NCBI GenBank assembly: GCA_023230175.1
Contig: JALNXV010000207.1
Coordinates: 1 to 6,590, forward strand
Origin: Candidatus Cloacimonadota bacterium
Lineage (GTDB): Bacteria > Cloacimonadota > Cloacimonadia > Cloacimonadales > WRIO01
Length of the DNA: 6,590 nt
Direction of reading: 5' to 3'
The position numbers were made by a program, and so were the translations under genes. Of the stretch, positions 5,307-6,590 are shown piece after piece (within the stretch, counting starts at the first letter, position 1; each line of letters starts with the position of its first letter). The notes under the pieces were generated by a model that saw nothing but the letters and a program-made list of their open reading frames with translations, made no database searches and was not told the DNA's origin.

Positions 5307-5340
5307 TCCGTGAAATCCCATCGCCGTTGTCCAGAGAAAG
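5307..5340 (+). promoter_or_regulatory. Bipartite element R3, pointing right, towards the primase operon
   Basis: Plus strand: TCCGTG (5307-5312), 15 nt, TGTCCAGAGA (5328-5337), then AAG. This is the same bipartite pattern as R1 and R2 with the same 15-nt gap, in the opposite orientation, and the spacer is largely unrelated in sequence. It ends 47 bp before the ATG at 5388. The mirrored placement relative to R1 suggests that both arms respond to the same factor. Confidence 0.58.
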
Positions 5341-5344
5341 TTAG

Positions 5345-5361
5345 AAGGACCTAGCGTCCTT
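5345..5361 (+). promoter_or_regulatory. Small hairpin/palindrome in the leader of the rightward operon
   Basis: AAGGAC (5345-5350) and GTCCTT (5356-5361) form a perfect 6-bp stem with a 5-nt loop, followed by ACTTTTC. It sits between element R3 and the ribosome binding site of the first rightward gene. As DNA it could be a repressor operator; as RNA it could be a leader stem or weak attenuator. The stem is short and the T-run is broken, so I do not call it a terminator. Confidence 0.4.
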
Positions 5362-5387
5362 ACTTTTCAACGAAAGGAGAACGACCG

Positions 5388-5795
5388 ATGGGTGATTTAT
5401 TTAAGAACCAGGAAGGTTACGCTGACCCGACTGCCGGAGCCGCGATGAGAGAGGTCATCAAGGAAGCACGCAAGTGGAGACCGCTCGTGTATATCTGCAG
5501 TCCGTACTCAGGTGATCCGCCTGGCAATACAAAGAAAGCCATCCTGTACAGCCGCTTCGCTGTGGACCAGGGTGCAATCCCGTTGGCACCGCACCTGTTG
5601 CTTCCTCTTTATATGGATGAAAGCACAGAACGGGAGCTTGCGATGTTTATGGACATGGTTTTCTTAGGCCACTGCGAAGAGATGTGGGTCTTCGGTTCGA
5701 AGTGGAGCGAGGGCATGCAGACAGAAATCGCAAAGGCCAAGAAGCGAAGCATCAAGATTCGACATTTTACGGAAGATTGCAAGGAGGAAAGCTAG
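5388..5795 (+). CDS. DUF4406/DUF7768-type protein with nucleoside 2-deoxyribosyltransferase-like fold
   Basis: The protein has 135 residues. Conserved segments are VYICSPYSG (34-42), an NTKKAILYSRFAV stretch (47-59), IPLAPHLLLPLYMD (64-77), FLGHCEEMWVFG (92-103) and SEGMQTEIAKAKK (107-119). The order and spacing resemble the small nucleoside 2-deoxyribosyltransferase-like proteins found beside primase genes in Firmicutes phages and integrative elements; E113 in the S-x-G-x3-E motif corresponds to the usual catalytic Glu position. It may bind or remodel nucleotides or deoxyribosides, but its true substrate is unknown. The ATG at 5388 has AAAGGAG 8 nt upstream. The next gene starts immediately after its stop codon, and the AAGGAGG for that gene lies inside this one, so the pair is co-translated. 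Confidence 0.85.
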   Translation: MGDLFKNQEGYADPTAGAAMREVIKEARKWRPLVYICSPYSGDPPGNTKKAILYSRFAVDQGAIPLAPHLLLPLYMDESTERELAMFMDMVFLGHCEEMWVFGSKWSEGMQTEIAKAKKRSIKIRHFTEDCKEES

Positions 5796-6590
5796 ATGCA
5801 GATTACATTATTTACCGCAAACTGCACCGGCGTGAAGACCAACTGCATCTACCCCAACAAGGTAGTGGCAGAGAGTAAAGCTGAGATGGTGGAGGCCATC
5901 AAGCGCGATCACGTCTGCGCAAAATACACCAACAACTATAGAAGCAATGACAACTTCGAGGAAGCGGTCGGCATTTTCATGGATAACGACAACGATCATT
6001 CCGAGAATCCTGCGGACTGGCTGACTGCGGAAAAGCTCAGTGAGCTGCTTTGCGATGTGGATCATGTGATTGCTCCAAGCCGCCACAACATGCTCCCGAA
6101 GGACAACAAGGCGGCCAGACCTCGTCAGCACATCTATTTCCCGACTTCTGTTTTTACAGATAGAAAGAAGTACGAGGAGCTCAAGGCGGCCATCCAGAGA
6201 ATGTATCCGTTCTTTGATGACAACGCCAAGGATGCTGCCAGGTTCTTCTTCGGTTCTGCCTGCAGCGAGGACGAGCTGATCTGGAATGAAGGCTGGATGA
6301 CCATTGATGAAGCAGTGGATGAAGAGGCTCTGGTTCCAAACAGTGATGAAGACGAGGACTTCTGTGCACCGGCTTCCTCCGGCCCGATTCTGGAGGGCAG
6401 CCGCAACAACACCATGAGCCACTTCGCCGGAAGAATCCTCAAAAAGCTGGGTGTCTGCGATAAGGCCAAAGAGGCATATCAGGAACGTGCCCGGAAGTGT
6501 GAGCCGCCATTATCCGAGGAGGAGCTTGAAACCATTTGGAACAGTGCAGTCAAGTTCTATGAGAAGGTTGCTTCCCAGGAAGGCTATATT
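5796..6590 (+). CDS. Phage primase (archaeo-eukaryotic-type) with PriCT-like domain, N-terminal part, continues beyond the right edge
   Basis: The frame is open for 265 codons to the window edge. It begins MQITLFTANCTGVKTNCIYP. Motifs of the archaeo-eukaryotic primase fold are readable: D63-x-D65 in IFMDNDNDH (metal-binding motif I), H112 in RPRQHIYFP (the s-x-H nucleotide-binding motif), and D146 in AKDAARFFFGS (motif III-like). Residues about 200-258 (GSRNNTMSHFAGRILKKLG, then LSEEELETIWNSAVKFYEKV) fit the PriCT_1 domain. In phages and plasmids this arrangement usually continues into a VapE/P4-type superfamily 3 or D5-like helicase, so a primase-helicase is expected but not visible here. 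Its role is to start, and perhaps drive, phage DNA synthesis together with the divergently encoded polymerase. The start has GGAGG 8 nt upstream and directly follows the TAG of the preceding gene. An acidic linker lies at about 171-189. Confidence 0.88.
   Translation, partial: MQITLFTANCTGVKTNCIYPNKVVAESKAEMVEAIKRDHVCAKYTNNYRSNDNFEEAVGIFMDNDNDHSENPADWLTAEKLSELLCDVDHVIAPSRHNMLPKDNKAARPRQHIYFPTSVFTDRKKYEELKAAIQRMYPFFDDNAKDAARFFFGSACSEDELIWNEGWMTIDEAVDEEALVPNSDEDEDFCAPASSGPILEGSRNNTMSHFAGRILKKLGVCDKAKEAYQERARKCEPPLSEEELETIWNSAVKFYEKVASQEGYI

Larger units (their letters stand above)
5078..5387. other. Divergent non-coding control region between the two replication arms
   Basis: No convincing gene lies in these 310 bp. 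The region separates the leftward polymerase/recombination arm from the rightward primase arm. It contains three bipartite elements (5117-5150, 5199-5232, 5307-5340), a leftward terminator (5234-5264), an AT-rich stretch (about 5265-5305) and a hairpin (5345-5361). No good sigma-A -35/-10 pair with standard spacing stands out for either direction. The AT-rich stretch flanked by repeats would also suit a replication origin, so both transcription control and origin function should be considered. Confidence 0.7.

Noticed and set aside
4989..5354. 121-codon plus-strand frame across the divergent region
   Set aside because: It crosses the repeats and the terminator, has no ribosome binding site and has a composition unlike a real protein.
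5808..6422. 204-codon minus-strand open frame
   Set aside because: It is antisense to the primase, which shows clear family motifs; the frame is a codon-bias shadow.
1..6590. tRNA, rRNA, integrase, transposase or attachment site
   Set aside because: None was seen on either strand; the window is entirely accounted for by phage replication genes and the control region.

Overview
The window is a phage or prophage DNA-replication and recombination module, most likely from a Firmicutes (Bacillota) host. The family set points that way: a phage family A DNA polymerase, DUF2815, DUF2800, an 'rrp5-like' small protein, a DUF4406/DUF7768-type deoxyribosyltransferase-fold protein, and a primase with a PriCT-type tail. 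So do the strong AAGGAGG-type ribosome binding sites and the tightly packed or overlapping genes. GC looks near 45-50 %, apart from a more AT-rich HNH gene. No rRNA, tRNA, CRISPR array, transposase or integrase is visible, and the exact host cannot be named from this stretch.

Layout. From 5077 down to 1 every gene is on the minus strand, in this transcription order: a 49-aa small protein; a 134-aa rrp5-like protein; DUF2800, a predicted Cas4/AddB-like PD-(D/E)XK nuclease with an Fe-S cluster; DUF2815, a predicted ssDNA-binding protein with an acidic tail; a 166-aa acidic unknown; a 117-aa unknown; a 54-aa predicted membrane protein; a NUMOD4-HNH-HTH endonuclease; and the first 380 residues of a family A DNA polymerase that runs off the left edge. 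From 5388 onward the strand switches to plus: a 135-aa nucleotide-metabolism-like protein, then the first 265 residues of an archaeo-eukaryotic-type primase that runs off the right edge.

Between the two arms lies a 310-bp non-coding divergent region (5078-5387), the most interesting part of the window. It holds three copies of one bipartite element, TCCGTG-N15-TGTCCAGAGA. Two point left towards the polymerase arm and one points right towards the primase arm, so each faces the genes it precedes. The proximal copies lie about 39 and 47 bp from the first start codon of their arm. I interpret them as promoter-like or activator-bound elements that co-regulate both arms. A leftward rho-independent terminator and a small hairpin lie among them.

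How the parts could work together: the primase (probably fused to a helicase beyond the window) would start synthesis, the polymerase with its 3'-5' proofreading domain would extend, DUF2815 would coat ssDNA, and the DUF2800 nuclease would process DNA ends for recombination or repair. The HNH gene overlaps the start of the polymerase gene and looks like a selfish or homing-type insertion. Three unrecognised genes between DUF2815 and the HNH gene are accessory cargo of unknown role.
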